64,000 bases of DNA from Burkholderia ubonensis (GTDB lineage Bacteria > Pseudomonadota > Gammaproteobacteria > Burkholderiales > Burkholderiaceae). The notes beneath the pieces are model-generated. The model had not been told where the DNA came from and searched no databases. It saw only the letters and a list, made by a program, of their open reading frames with translations. This document shows, in pieces, positions 46,577-54,855 of the stretch. Location of the stretch: NCBI RefSeq assembly GCF_902833085.1, contig NZ_CADFEB010000007.1:186001-250000 (forward strand), written 5' to 3'. The position numbers and the translations under genes were made by a program. Position 1 is the stretch's first letter; every line of letters starts with the position of its first letter.

Positions 46577-47248
46577 TCAGGATTGGTAGAGACGATGTTG
46601 AAGAATATAGGCCCAGACGGCAGGCGGCACGTGCTCGGCCGATGCGTCGGGCATTTGCGCGCGGCGCGCGATGCATTCGCGCAGGTGCGCGCGGATGTCG
46701 GTCGCGGCGATGTCGAACGCGAGCGTCGTGTCGATCAGCAGGCGCCCGGCCGGCGTGGCCATCAGCACGTCGGCGCCGGCCTGCCGCGCGGCGACTTCCT
46801 GCGCGACCGCCTGCGGCGCGGTGCCAAGATCGAAGCCGGGGCGGGTCGACACGCAGATGTGCGCGTAGTCGAACAGCCGGCGCCAGTCGCGCCAGGTGTC
46901 GAGCCGCACGAGCTGGTCCGCGCCGATCAGCAGCGACAGCGACGCGTCCGGGCCGACGCGCGCGCGCCAGCGCGCGAGCGTGTCGACGGTGTAGGTCGGC
47001 CCCGCGTGCTCGATCTCGTCGGTCGCGACGCTGACCGTCGTGCCCGGCAGCACGAGCGCTTGCGCGGCGGCGCGCGTCATCGCCAGGCGATGCTCGGCGG
47101 CCGACACGTCGCGCTTCTGGTACGGCTGCCCGGCGGGCAGCAGCACGAGCTCGGTCAGGCCGAGCACGTCGGCGAAGCGGCCGGCGAGCGCGAGATGACC
47201 ATCGTGGATCGGGTCGAACGTGCCGCCCAGCAGGCCGATGCGACGCAA
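46577..47248 (-). CDS. nadD: Nicotinate-nucleotide adenylyltransferase
   Basis: A 223-residue enzyme (from the TTG at 47248) that adenylates nicotinate mononucleotide in NAD synthesis. It has the nucleotidyltransferase signature [11 protein letters not shown], then [11 protein letters not shown] and [13 protein letters not shown] for the ISTxxR-like site. The frame stays open upstream with no ATG or GTG. A CTG at 47290, preceded by AAAGGGA with a 6-base gap, would add 14 residues ([14 protein letters not shown]). The TTG has no SD, so the CTG may be the real start. It lies 33-75 bases after hemF. Confidence 0.94.
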   Translation of the reverse strand: MRRIGLLGGTFDPIHDGHLALAGRFADVLGLTELVLLPAGQPYQKRDVSAAEHRLAMTRAAAQALVLPGTTVSVATDEIEHAGPTYTVDTLARWRARVGPDASLSLLIGADQLVRLDTWRDWRRLFDYAHICVSTRPGFDLGTAPQAVAQEVAARQAGADVLMATPAGRLLIDTTLAFDIAATDIRAHLRECIARRAQMPDASAEHVPPAVWAYILQHRLYQS

Positions 47249-47322
47249 GAGCGGGCTCGGCAGCGGGGCGGGGCGGGTGGTGTTGTTCAGAACGGGTCCC
47301 TTTCGTTGCGGTGGCGCGAGGC

Positions 47323-48246
47323 TCAGACCCAGTCGCGCGGCACGAGGAAGTCGCTGGTCAGGCGCGCCTCGGGCGTTCCCGGCTCGGGCTGCCAGTCGTA
47401 GCGCCAGTTCGCGACCGGCGGCATCGACATCAGGATCGACTCGGTGCGGCCGCCGCTTTGCAGGCCGAACAGCGTGCCCCGGTCGAATACGAGGTTGAAT
47501 TCGACGTAGCGGCCGCGACGGTAGGCCTGGAACGCGCGCTCGTGCTCGCCGTACGGCGTGTCGCGGCGGCGCTCGACGATCGGCAGGTACGCGGCGAGGA
47601 ACGCGTCACCGACGCTTTGCATCATTTCGAACGCGCGTTCGAAACCGGGCTCCGCGTAATCGTCGAAGAAGATCCCGCCGATGCCGCGCGCCTCGTTGCG
47701 GTGCTTGAGGAAGAAATACTCGTCGCACCACTGCTTGAAACGCGGATACAGGTCCGCGCCGAACGGATCGAGCGCGTCCTTGCAGGTCTGGTGGAAATGC
47801 CGCGCGTCGTCCTCGAAGCCATAAATCGGTGTCAGATCCATCCCGCCGCCGAACCAGAACACCGGCGCTTCGCCGGGCTTGGTCGCGATCAGCATCCGCA
47901 CGTTCATGTGCACGGTCGGGCAGTACGGATTGCGCGGGTGCAGCACGAGCGACACGCCGAGCGCCTCGAAGCCGCGGCCCGCGAGTTGCGGGCGCGCCGC
48001 GCTCGCCGACGGCGGCAGTGCGTCGCCCGCGACGTCGGAAAAGCCGATGCCGGCGCGCTCGAACACCTGGCCGTCCTCGAGGATGCGCGTGCAGCCGCCG
48101 CCGCGCAGGCGCTCGGCCGGCCCGCGCTGCCATGCGTCGGTCGCGAGCGGCGTGCCGTCGAGCGCGCCGAGCGCGTCGGCGATGCGGGTCTGCAGGCCCT
48201 GAAGGTAGGCGCGCACGCGCTTCACGTCGTAGGTCGAATCGGTCAT
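47323..48246 (-). CDS. hemF: Oxygen-dependent coproporphyrinogen III oxidase
   Basis: A 307-residue enzyme converting coproporphyrinogen III to protoporphyrinogen IX with oxygen. It has the conserved-looking [55 protein letters not shown] and [28 protein letters not shown]. The ATG before TDSTYDVKR is preferred over an ATG 15 codons earlier that would lie within terminator-like sequence. It heads the hemF-nadD-rsfS-rlmH-maf-rng run. Confidence 0.97.
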   Translation of the reverse strand: MTDSTYDVKRVRAYLQGLQTRIADALGALDGTPLATDAWQRGPAERLRGGGCTRILEDGQVFERAGIGFSDVAGDALPPSASAARPQLAGRGFEALGVSLVLHPRNPYCPTVHMNVRMLIATKPGEAPVFWFGGGMDLTPIYGFEDDARHFHQTCKDALDPFGADLYPRFKQWCDEYFFLKHRNEARGIGGIFFDDYAEPGFERAFEMMQSVGDAFLAAYLPIVERRRDTPYGEHERAFQAYRRGRYVEFNLVFDRGTLFGLQSGGRTESILMSMPPVANWRYDWQPEPGTPEARLTSDFLVPRDWV

Positions 48247-48280
48247 GTCTGGACTGAGTGCCCCTCGGAAATGCGGGCGT

Positions 48281-48320
48281 AAAAAATGCATCTGCCGGGC
48301 ATTCTATCGAAGCCCGGCAG
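48281..48320 (-). terminator. Terminator or attenuator between purD and hemF
   Basis: On the minus strand, stem CTGCCGGGC / GCCCGGCAG with an 11-base loop is followed after 5 bases by TTTTTT. It lies 43 bases after the purD stop and only 35 bases before the hemF ATG, leaving little room for a separate promoter. Confidence 0.55.
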
Positions 48321-48362
48321 AGGAAGGGCGCGGCCGCGTCAGCGGGGCGCCGGTTGCCGACG

Positions 48363-49640
48363 TTACGCGCTCTTGCGGCTCAGCGCGCGGTAGCCGATGT
48401 CGCGGCGGTACTGCATGCCTTCGAAATTGATCTGGTTGATCGTTTCGTACGCATGCTGCTGCGCCTCGCGCACCGAGTCGGCGAGGCCGACCACGCACAG
48501 CACGCGGCCGCCCGACGTCGTCAGCTTGTCGCCGTCGAGCGTCGTGCCCGCGTGGAACGTCACCGCCTGTTCGGTCTCGGCCGGGATGCCGTTGATGCGG
48601 TCGCCCTTGCGCGGCGCGTCCGGATAGCCGTGCGCGGCCAGCACGACGCCGAGCGCGGTGCGGCGGTCCCAGTCGAGCTCGACCGTGTCGAGCGTGCCCG
48701 CGATCGCCTGCTCGACGACCTTCGAGAAATCGCTCTTCAGGCGCGCCATGATCGGCTGCGTCTCGGGGTCGCCCATCCGGCAGTTGAATTCCAGCGTGCG
48801 CGGATTGCCGTCCTTGTCGATCATCAGGCCCGCATACAGGAAGCCCGTGAAGCGGATGCCGTCCTTCTCCATCCCGCGCACGGTCGGCATGATGATCTCG
48901 CGCATCACGCGCGCGTGCATCTGCGGCGTGACGATCGGGGCAGGGGAATACGCGCCCATGCCGCCCGTGTTCGGGCCGCGGTCCTCGTCGAGCAGGCGCT
49001 TGTGGTCCTGGCTGGAGGCCAGCGCGAGCGCGTGCTTGCCGTCGACCATCACGATGAAGCTCGCTTCCTCGCCGTCGAGGAATTCCTCGATCACGACGCG
49101 CGCGCCGGCGTCGCCGAGCTTGTTGCCCGACAGCATCATGTCGACGGCCGCGTGCGCTTCTTCCAGCGACATCGCTACCACGACGCCCTTGCCCGCGGCG
49201 AGGCCGTCGGCCTTGACGACGATCGGCGCGCCTTTCGCGTCGATGTACGCGTGCGCGGCGGCCGCGTCGGAGAAGGTCTCGTAGTCGGCAGTCGGGATGC
49301 CGTGGCGCTTCATGAACGCCTTCGCGAAATCCTTCGAGCTTTCGAGCTGCGCCGCTTCGCGGGTCGGGCCGAATACCTTCAGGCCGCGCGCGCGGAACAG
49401 GTTGACGATGCCGGCCGCGAGCGGCGCTTCCGGGCCGACGAGCGTGAACGCGACGCCTTCGCTTTCCGCGAAATCGGCGAGCGCGTCGAGCGACGTGATG
49501 TCGACATTCTTCAGGCGCTCGTCCTGCGCCGTGCCGCCATTGCCGGGCGCGACGTAGACCATCTGGACGCGCGGCGACTGCGCGAGCTTCCACGCCAGCG
49601 CATGTTCGCGGCCGCCGGAACCGACGACGAGTAGTTTCAT
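48363..49640 (-). CDS. purD: Phosphoribosylamine-glycine ligase
   Basis: A 425-residue ATP-grasp enzyme (GAR synthetase) of purine synthesis. It starts MKLLVVGSGGREHALAWKLAQS. The ATP-grasp part includes GAPIVVKADGLAAGKGVVVA and RGPNTGGMGAYSPAP, and FNCRMGDPETQPIM carries the metal ligands. A GGGGAA site precedes the ATG. It lies about 105 bases after yebC on the same strand. Its substrate partner step, purT, is encoded 25 kb away in this window. Confidence 0.98.
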   Translation of the reverse strand: MKLLVVGSGGREHALAWKLAQSPRVQMVYVAPGNGGTAQDERLKNVDITSLDALADFAESEGVAFTLVGPEAPLAAGIVNLFRARGLKVFGPTREAAQLESSKDFAKAFMKRHGIPTADYETFSDAAAAHAYIDAKGAPIVVKADGLAAGKGVVVAMSLEEAHAAVDMMLSGNKLGDAGARVVIEEFLDGEEASFIVMVDGKHALALASSQDHKRLLDEDRGPNTGGMGAYSPAPIVTPQMHARVMREIIMPTVRGMEKDGIRFTGFLYAGLMIDKDGNPRTLEFNCRMGDPETQPIMARLKSDFSKVVEQAIAGTLDTVELDWDRRTALGVVLAAHGYPDAPRKGDRINGIPAETEQAVTFHAGTTLDGDKLTTSGGRVLCVVGLADSVREAQQHAYETINQINFEGMQYRRDIGYRALSRKSA

Positions 49641-49745
49641 GGGATTCCCCGCAGACTAAAAAACAGGGCGGCCGGCACGCTCAGGCGCGCCGGCCGCGAT
49701 AATCGGTCGGGCCGCCGCCGCGAACGAGGCACGGCGGCAGGCATC

Positions 49746-50474
49746 TCATTCCTCGACGACGACGGCGTTCGTATACACCTCCTGCACGTCGTCGAGGTTC
49801 TCGAGCGCGTCCAGGAGCTTCTGCATCTTCACCGCATCGTCGCCGGTGAATTCGACTTCGTTCTGCGGCTTCATCGTCACTTCGGCGAGTTCCGCCTTGA
49901 AGCCGCCGGCTTCGAGCGCGTCCTTCACCTTCGAGAATTCCTGCCAGTCGCACAGCACTTCGATCGAGCCGTCGTCGTTCGTGCTGACGTCGTTCGCGCC
50001 CGCCTCGAGCGCCGCTTCCATCAGCGCGTCTTCCGACGTGCCCGGCGCGAACAGGAACTGGCCGACGTGATCGAACATGAACGCGACCGAGCCGTCGGTG
50101 CCCATGTTGCCGCCGAACTTCGAGAACGCGTGGCGCACTTCCGCGACCGTGCGGGTGCGGTTGTCGGTCAGCGTGTCGACGATGATCGCCGCGCCGCTGA
50201 TGCCGTAGCCTTCGTAGCGGATTTCCTCGTAGTTCGCGCCGTCCGCGCCGCCGACGCCGCGATCGATCGCGCGCTTCACGTTGTCCTTCGGCATGTTCGC
50301 GTCGGCCGCCTTGTCGACCGCGAGACGCAGGCGCGGGTTCGAGCCGATGTCGCCGCCGCCGAGGCGCGCCGCGACCTGAATTTCCTTGATCAGGCGGGTC
50401 CAGATCTTGCCGCGCTTCGCGTCGGCCGCTGCCTTCTTATGCTTGATGTTGGCCCATTTCGAGTGACCAGCCAT
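49746..50474 (-). CDS. yebC: YebC/PmpR family regulator
   Basis: A 242-residue protein: [50 protein letters not shown] and [16 protein letters not shown] are diagnostic of the family. YebC proteins were described as DNA-binding regulators and more recently as factors that help ribosomes at proline-rich stalls. Either role is possible here. A GGAGAAA site precedes the ATG. Confidence 0.96.
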   Translation of the reverse strand: MAGHSKWANIKHKKAAADAKRGKIWTRLIKEIQVAARLGGGDIGSNPRLRLAVDKAADANMPKDNVKRAIDRGVGGADGANYEEIRYEGYGISGAAIIVDTLTDNRTRTVAEVRHAFSKFGGNMGTDGSVAFMFDHVGQFLFAPGTSEDALMEAALEAGANDVSTNDDGSIEVLCDWQEFSKVKDALEAGGFKAELAEVTMKPQNEVEFTGDDAVKMQKLLDALENLDDVQEVYTNAVVVEE

Positions 50475-50590
50475 ACGTTTCTCCGTCGCCCCGGCGCTCT
50501 GCGCGGGCGTTTAAGCCAATGTGTCGTTGAATCGGCGGCCGTTGGGGCGGGCGTGAAGCCGCGGGGGCCGCGCGTGTCGAGTGGAGCGAG

Positions 50591-50596
50591 ATTTTA
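50591..50596 (-). promoter_or_regulatory. Candidate -10 box for yebC-purD
   Basis: TAAAAT on the minus strand (context GTGATAAAATCTC) about 115 bases before the yebC ATG. The -35 box is unclear. Confidence 0.4.
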
Positions 50597-50672
50597 TCAC
50601 GCGGCGGCCGTCCGCTTGGGGCCGTCGCGCATGGCCGAATGGCCGGGGCCGGCCGCCGCGAAACCCGCGGAG

Positions 50673-50729
50673 GGCCGGATGGCCGGTCCCGGGATCGCCG
50701 GCCGCCGGATGGCCGGCCCCCGGATCGCC
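50673..50729. repeat. Two 27-bp direct repeats between yebC and upp
   Basis: The units at 50673-50699 and 50703-50729 match at about 24 of 27 positions and share GCCGGATGGCCGG and GGATCGCC. Each is partly self-complementary (CCGG, GGCC), so they can fold. They abut the upp stop codon and may form its 3' end. Confidence 0.5.
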
Positions 50730-50734
50730 ATTCC

Positions 50735-51385
50735 TCAGTTCTTCGTGCCGAACAGCCGGTCGCCCGCGTCGCCGAGGCCCGGCACGATGTACGCGTGCTC
50801 GTTCAGGTGCGAGTCGAGCGACGCGACGTACAGCTTCACGTCCGGATGCGCGTCCTGGAACACCTGGACGCCTTCCGGCGCGGCGACGAGCGCGACGAAC
50901 ATGATGTTCGCGGCCGGCACGTTGCGGCGCTTGAGCACGTCGACCGCGTGCACGGCCGAGTAGCCGGTCGCGACCATCGGGTCGCACAGGATGAAGATCC
51001 GGTCCTCGAGGTCCGGCAGGCGCACGAGGTACTCGACCGGGCGGTGGTCGTCCGCGCGGTACACGCCGATGTGGCCGACGCGCGCCGACGGGACCAGGTC
51101 GAGCAGGCCGTCCGACATCCCGACGCCCGCGCGCAGCACGGGGACGATCGCGAGCTTCTTGCCGGCGATCACCGGCGCGTCGATCTCGACGAGCGGCGTT
51201 TCGACCCGCTTGGTGGTGATCGGCAGGTTGCGGGTGATCTCGTAGCCCATCAGCAGCGTGATTTCGCGCAGCAGCTCGCGGAACGTGCGCGTCGACGTGT
51301 CCTTGTCGCGCATGTGGGTCAGCTTGTGCTGGATCAGCGGGTGATCGAGGATGAAGAGATTCGGGAAACGGCTGTCCTGTTTCAT
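50735..51385 (-). CDS. upp: Uracil phosphoribosyltransferase
   Basis: A 216-residue pyrimidine-salvage enzyme making UMP from uracil and PRPP. It has [25 protein letters not shown] at the N-terminus and the PRPP-binding [19 protein letters not shown], then the C-terminal uracil loop in [15 protein letters not shown]. The length fits the family. It is a single gene on the minus strand. Confidence 0.97.
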   Translation of the reverse strand: MKQDSRFPNLFILDHPLIQHKLTHMRDKDTSTRTFRELLREITLLMGYEITRNLPITTKRVETPLVEIDAPVIAGKKLAIVPVLRAGVGMSDGLLDLVPSARVGHIGVYRADDHRPVEYLVRLPDLEDRIFILCDPMVATGYSAVHAVDVLKRRNVPAANIMFVALVAAPEGVQVFQDAHPDVKLYVASLDSHLNEHAYIVPGLGDAGDRLFGTKN

Positions 51386-51555
51386 GACGGGGGGCGCCCT
51401 GGCGCAAAAGGGGATCGGGACGGCAGGCGGGCGGCGGGCCCGTCTGCGCGCAATGACGCAAGTTTACCAAGACGGGCCGCGCGATCCGGATATTATCGAC
51501 GTCTGACCGACAACCCGCGCGCCGCCCGGCGCGCCGCAATCAACGGATATCGACG

Positions 51556-52335
51556 ATGGATCTCGGCATCGCAGGGAAGACCGCGCTCGTGTGCGCGGCA
51601 AGCAAGGGCCTCGGGCGAGGCTGCGCGGAAGCGCTGGCCGCCGAGGGCGTGAATCTCGTGATCGTCGCGCGCACGCGCGACACGCTCGAGGCGACCGCGG
51701 ACGCGATCCGCGCGGCGTCGGGCGTCGCCGTGACCGCCGTCGCGTGCGACATCACGACGCCGGACGGGCGCGCGGCCGCGCTTGCCGCCTGCCCGCAGCC
51801 GGACATTCTCGTGACGAATGCGGGCGGCCCGCCGCCGGGCGACTTCCGCGATTTCTCGCACGACGACTGGATCCGCGCGCTCGAGTCGAACATGCTGACG
51901 CCGATCGAGCTGATCCGCGCGACCGTCGACGGGATGATCGCGCGCCGCTTCGGCCGGATCGTCAACATCACGAGTTCCGCCGTGAAGGCGCCGATCGACG
52001 TGCTGGCGCTGTCGAACGGCGCGCGCTCCGGGCTGACCGGCTTCGTCGCGGGGCTCGCGCGCCGGGTCGCCGCGCACAACGTGACGGTCAACAACCTGCT
52101 GCCGGGCCTGTTCGACACCGACCGGATCGCGACGACGCTCGCCGCGTCGGCGCAGGCGAAGGGCGTGACGGTCGACGAAATGCGCGAGCGGCGCGCGCGG
52201 GAGATTCCGGCGGGCCGCCTCGGCACGCGCGACGAGTTCGGCGCCGCGTGCGCGTTCCTGTGCAGCGTGCATGCGGGCTACATCACCGGGCAGAACTGGC
52301 TGCTCGACGGCGGCGCTTATCCAGGAACGTTCTGA
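51556..52335 (+). CDS. Atypical short-chain dehydrogenase/reductase family protein
   Basis: A 259-residue Rossmann-fold protein of the SDR superfamily. The cofactor loop reads [10 protein letters not shown] instead of TGxxxGxG, and [13 protein letters not shown] matches the NNAG strand. The catalytic serine region INITSSAVK is present, but the usual Tyr-x3-Lys is replaced in [14 protein letters not shown]. It therefore belongs with the divergent BKR-like SDRs and may not be a normal reductase. The C-terminus [15 protein letters not shown] is standard. It is 52 bases before mgsA on the same strand. Confidence 0.88.
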   Translation: MDLGIAGKTALVCAASKGLGRGCAEALAAEGVNLVIVARTRDTLEATADAIRAASGVAVTAVACDITTPDGRAAALAACPQPDILVTNAGGPPPGDFRDFSHDDWIRALESNMLTPIELIRATVDGMIARRFGRIVNITSSAVKAPIDVLALSNGARSGLTGFVAGLARRVAAHNVTVNNLLPGLFDTDRIATTLAASAQAKGVTVDEMRERRAREIPAGRLGTRDEFGAACAFLCSVHAGYITGQNWLLDGGAYPGTF

Positions 52336-52387
52336 CGGGCGCCGCGCGGCAGGCTTTTATGACGACAACACACCGAAGGACTTGGAG

Positions 52388-52780
52388 ATGAGCACACCCC
52401 GCATCGCACTGATTGCGCACGACGCGAAGAAGGACGAGATCGTCGCGCTCGCGGGCGAGTACCGCGCGGCGCTTGCGCGCTGCCGGCTGGTCGCGACCGG
52501 CACGACGGGCGGCCGCATCGCGGCCGCGCACGGCCTCGATGTCGAGCGCAAGCTGTCCGGGCCGCTCGGCGGCGACCTGCAGATCGGCGCGGAGCTGGCC
52601 GAGGGCCGGGTCGACGTCGTCGTGTTCCTGCGCGACCCGATGACCGCGCAGCCGCACGACCCGGACATCACCGCGCTGGTGCGCGCGTGCGACGTGCACA
52701 ACGTGCCGGTGGCGACCAATGTCGCGACCGCGCGGATGCTGCTCGATGATCTGGCGCTGCGTTTCGCCGACGCGGGCTGA
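52388..52780 (+). CDS. mgsA: Methylglyoxal synthase
   Basis: A 130-residue enzyme converting dihydroxyacetone phosphate to methylglyoxal, a glycolytic bypass under phosphate limitation. It shows [35 protein letters not shown] and [17 protein letters not shown], all at the expected spacing. AAGGA precedes the ATG by 8 bases. It is probably cotranscribed with the SDR gene. Confidence 0.96.
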   Translation: MSTPRIALIAHDAKKDEIVALAGEYRAALARCRLVATGTTGGRIAAAHGLDVERKLSGPLGGDLQIGAELAEGRVDVVVFLRDPMTAQPHDPDITALVRACDVHNVPVATNVATARMLLDDLALRFADAG

Positions 52781-52891
52781 CGCGAGTTGGCCCGCGGTGC
52801 GGCGGGCGGGCTGTCCGGACGACAGCGATGCCCGGCGCCGCCGCGATTCGCCGTTATCGGCATTGGCTGCATGTCGCGCGGTATTCGTCGA

Positions 52892-53245
52892 TCAATGACA
52901 CGGGTATTTTTGTCGCAAGACGTTGACGATCAGGCCCGCCGCGCCGGCCTTTAGCGCGTCCCGCGGCAGCGTCCGGAGCTCGCCGAGCACTTCCGAATCG
53001 ATTTCTCCCGGTTTGACGCGTCCAGTGCCGCACCAGTCCTTGCCTTCGGCGGCATCTGCCACGCCGGCCAGATAACCGGACATGACGTGACGCTCGGCGT
53101 TCGCGTACGGACTGTTATCGGTACGGCTCATGCCGTCGAGCAGTCGAACGCCGTCGACGCGCGGCACCGCGGTCCCGTTTGCGATGCCGACAGTCGCCGA
53201 CAACAACACGAAAACGAACTTGTTTCGGATAGAAAAGACGCTCAT
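52892..53245 (-). CDS. Rap1a/Tai-like secreted protein
   Basis: A 117-residue precursor with a hydrophobic signal (KFVFVLLSATVGIANG). The mature part has DGVRLLDGM, a GYLAGVADAAEGKDWCG centre and a closing RTLPRDALKAGAAGLIVNVLRQKYPCH, the pattern of the Rap1a/Tai family with its paired cysteines. Some members are periplasmic immunity proteins against type VI amidase effectors. No effector gene is next to it, and many family members are of unknown use, so immunity is not claimed. Confidence 0.75.
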   Translation of the reverse strand: MSVFSIRNKFVFVLLSATVGIANGTAVPRVDGVRLLDGMSRTDNSPYANAERHVMSGYLAGVADAAEGKDWCGTGRVKPGEIDSEVLGELRTLPRDALKAGAAGLIVNVLRQKYPCH

Positions 53246-53514
53246 GGCATGTCACTCGAGAGTTCGGAAAAAACCATAGCACGGCTGTCATCTCATAAAT
53301 GTGCGTGGGAATCATGTGACGCCGTGTCAGCCGACGGCATCCGACCGGTCCCTGCGATATCCCTACGCCGATCAAGGGATTGCGACGGCGCGCTGCGTGT
53401 TTGCGCACGCCGCGCGAGAATCCCGCGGTGCGACCCGCGTGCGCATGCAGCGCCGTCCGACCGACGCCGACGCGTTCGCCGAGCGGTATTTCCAATCAAA
53501 CGAGGAGCGAAACG

Positions 53515-54489
53515 ATGCCGAAAGCAATCCGATACGACCAGGCGGGCGGCCCGGAGGTGATGAAGTGGGTCGACGTCGAGGTCGCCGAGCCGCAGGCGGG
53601 CCAGGTCCGCGTCAAGCAGCATGCGGTCGGGCTCAACTACATCGACGTGTATTTCCGCACCGGGCTCTATCCGCAGCCGCTGCCCGGCGGGCTCGGGATG
53701 GAGGCGGCCGGCGAAGTGACGGCGGTCGGCGACGACGTGACCGCGTTCAAGCCGGGCGACCGCGTCGCCTATGTGTCGTCGTCGCCCGGCGCGTACGCGC
53801 AGGAGCGCGTGCTGCCCGCCGACCGCCTCGTCAGGCTGCCGGACGGCATCGGCTATGACGAAGCGGCGTCGGTGATGCTGCAGGGCCTGACCGCGCACTA
53901 CCTGGTGCGCCGCACGTATCGGGTCAAGGCCGGCGACACGATCCTGATTCATGCGGCGGCGGGCGGCGTCGGCCTGCTCGTGTGCCAGTGGGCGAAAGCG
54001 CTCGGCGCGACCGTGATCGGTACGGTGAGCTCCGACGAGAAGGCCGGGATCGCGAAGGCGCACGGCTGCGATCACCCGATCGTCTATACGCGCGAGAACT
54101 TCACGGAGCGCGTGCGGGCGATCACGAACGACGCGCTGCTGCCGGTCGTCTACGATTCGATCGGCAAGGATACCTACATCGGCTCGCTCGACTGCCTTGC
54201 GCCGCTCGGGCTGTTCGTCAGCTTCGGCAACGCGTCCGGCCCGCTGCCGCCGATCGACTCGAAGGAATTCTCGTCGCGCGGCTCGCTGTTCTTCACGCGG
54301 CCGACGCTGTTCTCGTACATCGCGAAACGCGCGGATCTCGAAGCGGCCACGGCCGAGCTGTTCGACGTGATCCAGTCGGGCAAGGTGAAGACCAGCATCA
54401 ACCAGCGCTATCCGCTCGCGGAAGTCGCGCGCGCGCACGCCGATCTCGAGGCGCGCAAGACCACCGGCTCGACGATCCTCGTGCCCTGA
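53515..54489 (+). CDS. NADPH:quinone oxidoreductase family protein
   Basis: A 324-residue medium-chain reductase of the zeta-crystallin/QOR group, without zinc ligands. It has MPKAIRYDQAGGPEVMKW at the start, VGLNYIDVYFRTGLYP, the cofactor motif HAAAGGVGLLVCQWAKALGA and a C-terminal LEARKTTGSTILVP. GAGGAGCG precedes the ATG. It would reduce quinones by one or two electrons with NADPH. It is monocistronic, with hairpins downstream. Confidence 0.94.
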   Translation: MPKAIRYDQAGGPEVMKWVDVEVAEPQAGQVRVKQHAVGLNYIDVYFRTGLYPQPLPGGLGMEAAGEVTAVGDDVTAFKPGDRVAYVSSSPGAYAQERVLPADRLVRLPDGIGYDEAASVMLQGLTAHYLVRRTYRVKAGDTILIHAAAGGVGLLVCQWAKALGATVIGTVSSDEKAGIAKAHGCDHPIVYTRENFTERVRAITNDALLPVVYDSIGKDTYIGSLDCLAPLGLFVSFGNASGPLPPIDSKEFSSRGSLFFTRPTLFSYIAKRADLEAATAELFDVIQSGKVKTSINQRYPLAEVARAHADLEARKTTGSTILVP

Positions 54490-54495
54490 CACCGC

Positions 54496-54551
54496 CGCGC
54501 CGGCCGACCGGCCGGCGCGCGTATTCCCCCGGGCGGCGCTGCGGCGCCGCC
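54496..54551 (+). terminator. Two GC-rich hairpins after the quinone oxidoreductase gene
   Basis: A perfect 10-bp stem CGCGCCGGCC / GGCCGGCGCG (54496-54519) is followed by a second stem GGCGGCGC / GCGCCGCC (54532-54551). A T-run appears only 15 bases later. They likely mark the 3' end and insulate the kdp promoter. Confidence 0.5.
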
Positions 54552-54565
54552 TGCCCGTTTACGCG

Positions 54566-54595
54566 TTTTTTATACGCCCCCTACGACCTTTGACC
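54566..54595 (+). promoter_or_regulatory. KdpE-box-like T-rich site and -35 box of the kdp operon
   Basis: TTTTTTATAC at 54566-54575 followed by GCCCCCTACG resembles, from memory, the E. coli KdpE site (TTTTTATAC plus a second TTTACA half). A TTGACC at 54590-54595 follows, with a weak CAATAA -10 about 18 bases later. This places the regulator site just upstream of the promoter, as expected for KdpE activation. Confidence 0.5.
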
Positions 54596-54658
54596 CGTCC
54601 TTTACGCGCGTTCCAATAAGGTTCTACTCGTCCGATTTCGACGACGGAGAACACAAAA

Positions 54659-54766
54659 ATGGATGGGGTTTTCATCGGCGCACTGGTGCTGTTCACCGCG
54701 CTGATCCTCGGTTTGATCGCCGGTTGCGAGAAGCTCGCGCAATACGGCCGCGGGGGGCGGGCATGA
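54659..54766 (+). CDS. Small membrane protein upstream of kdpF
   Basis: A 35-residue single-span protein ([30 protein letters not shown], then a basic end). It has the best ribosome binding site of the operon (GGAGA 8 bases upstream). Its last codons overlap the kdpF start (GCATGA). The C-terminal half, LIAGCEKL, recalls small unnamed proteins encoded in front of kdpF in some other bacteria. It is distinct from KdpF itself. The function is unknown; a second small Kdp subunit or a coupling peptide are both possible. Confidence 0.7.
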   Translation: MDGVFIGALVLFTALILGLIAGCEKLAQYGRGGRA

Positions 54767-54855
54767 CCTGGATGCTGTGGTTGGCGGGCGCTGCGTCCGC
54801 CTTGCTGTTCGCGTATCTCGTCTTTGCGCTGCTGCGCGCGGAGGACATCGAATGA
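54763..54855 (+). CDS. kdpF: K+-transporting ATPase small subunit KdpF
   Basis: A 30-residue single-helix membrane protein, [20 protein letters not shown] then [10 protein letters not shown], the typical KdpF length and pattern with the helix followed by a short polar end. KdpF stabilises the KdpABC complex. It overlaps the preceding small ORF by 4 bases and the kdpA start by 4 bases (ATGA on both sides). Confidence 0.9.
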   Translation: MTWMLWLAGAASALLFAYLVFALLRAEDIE

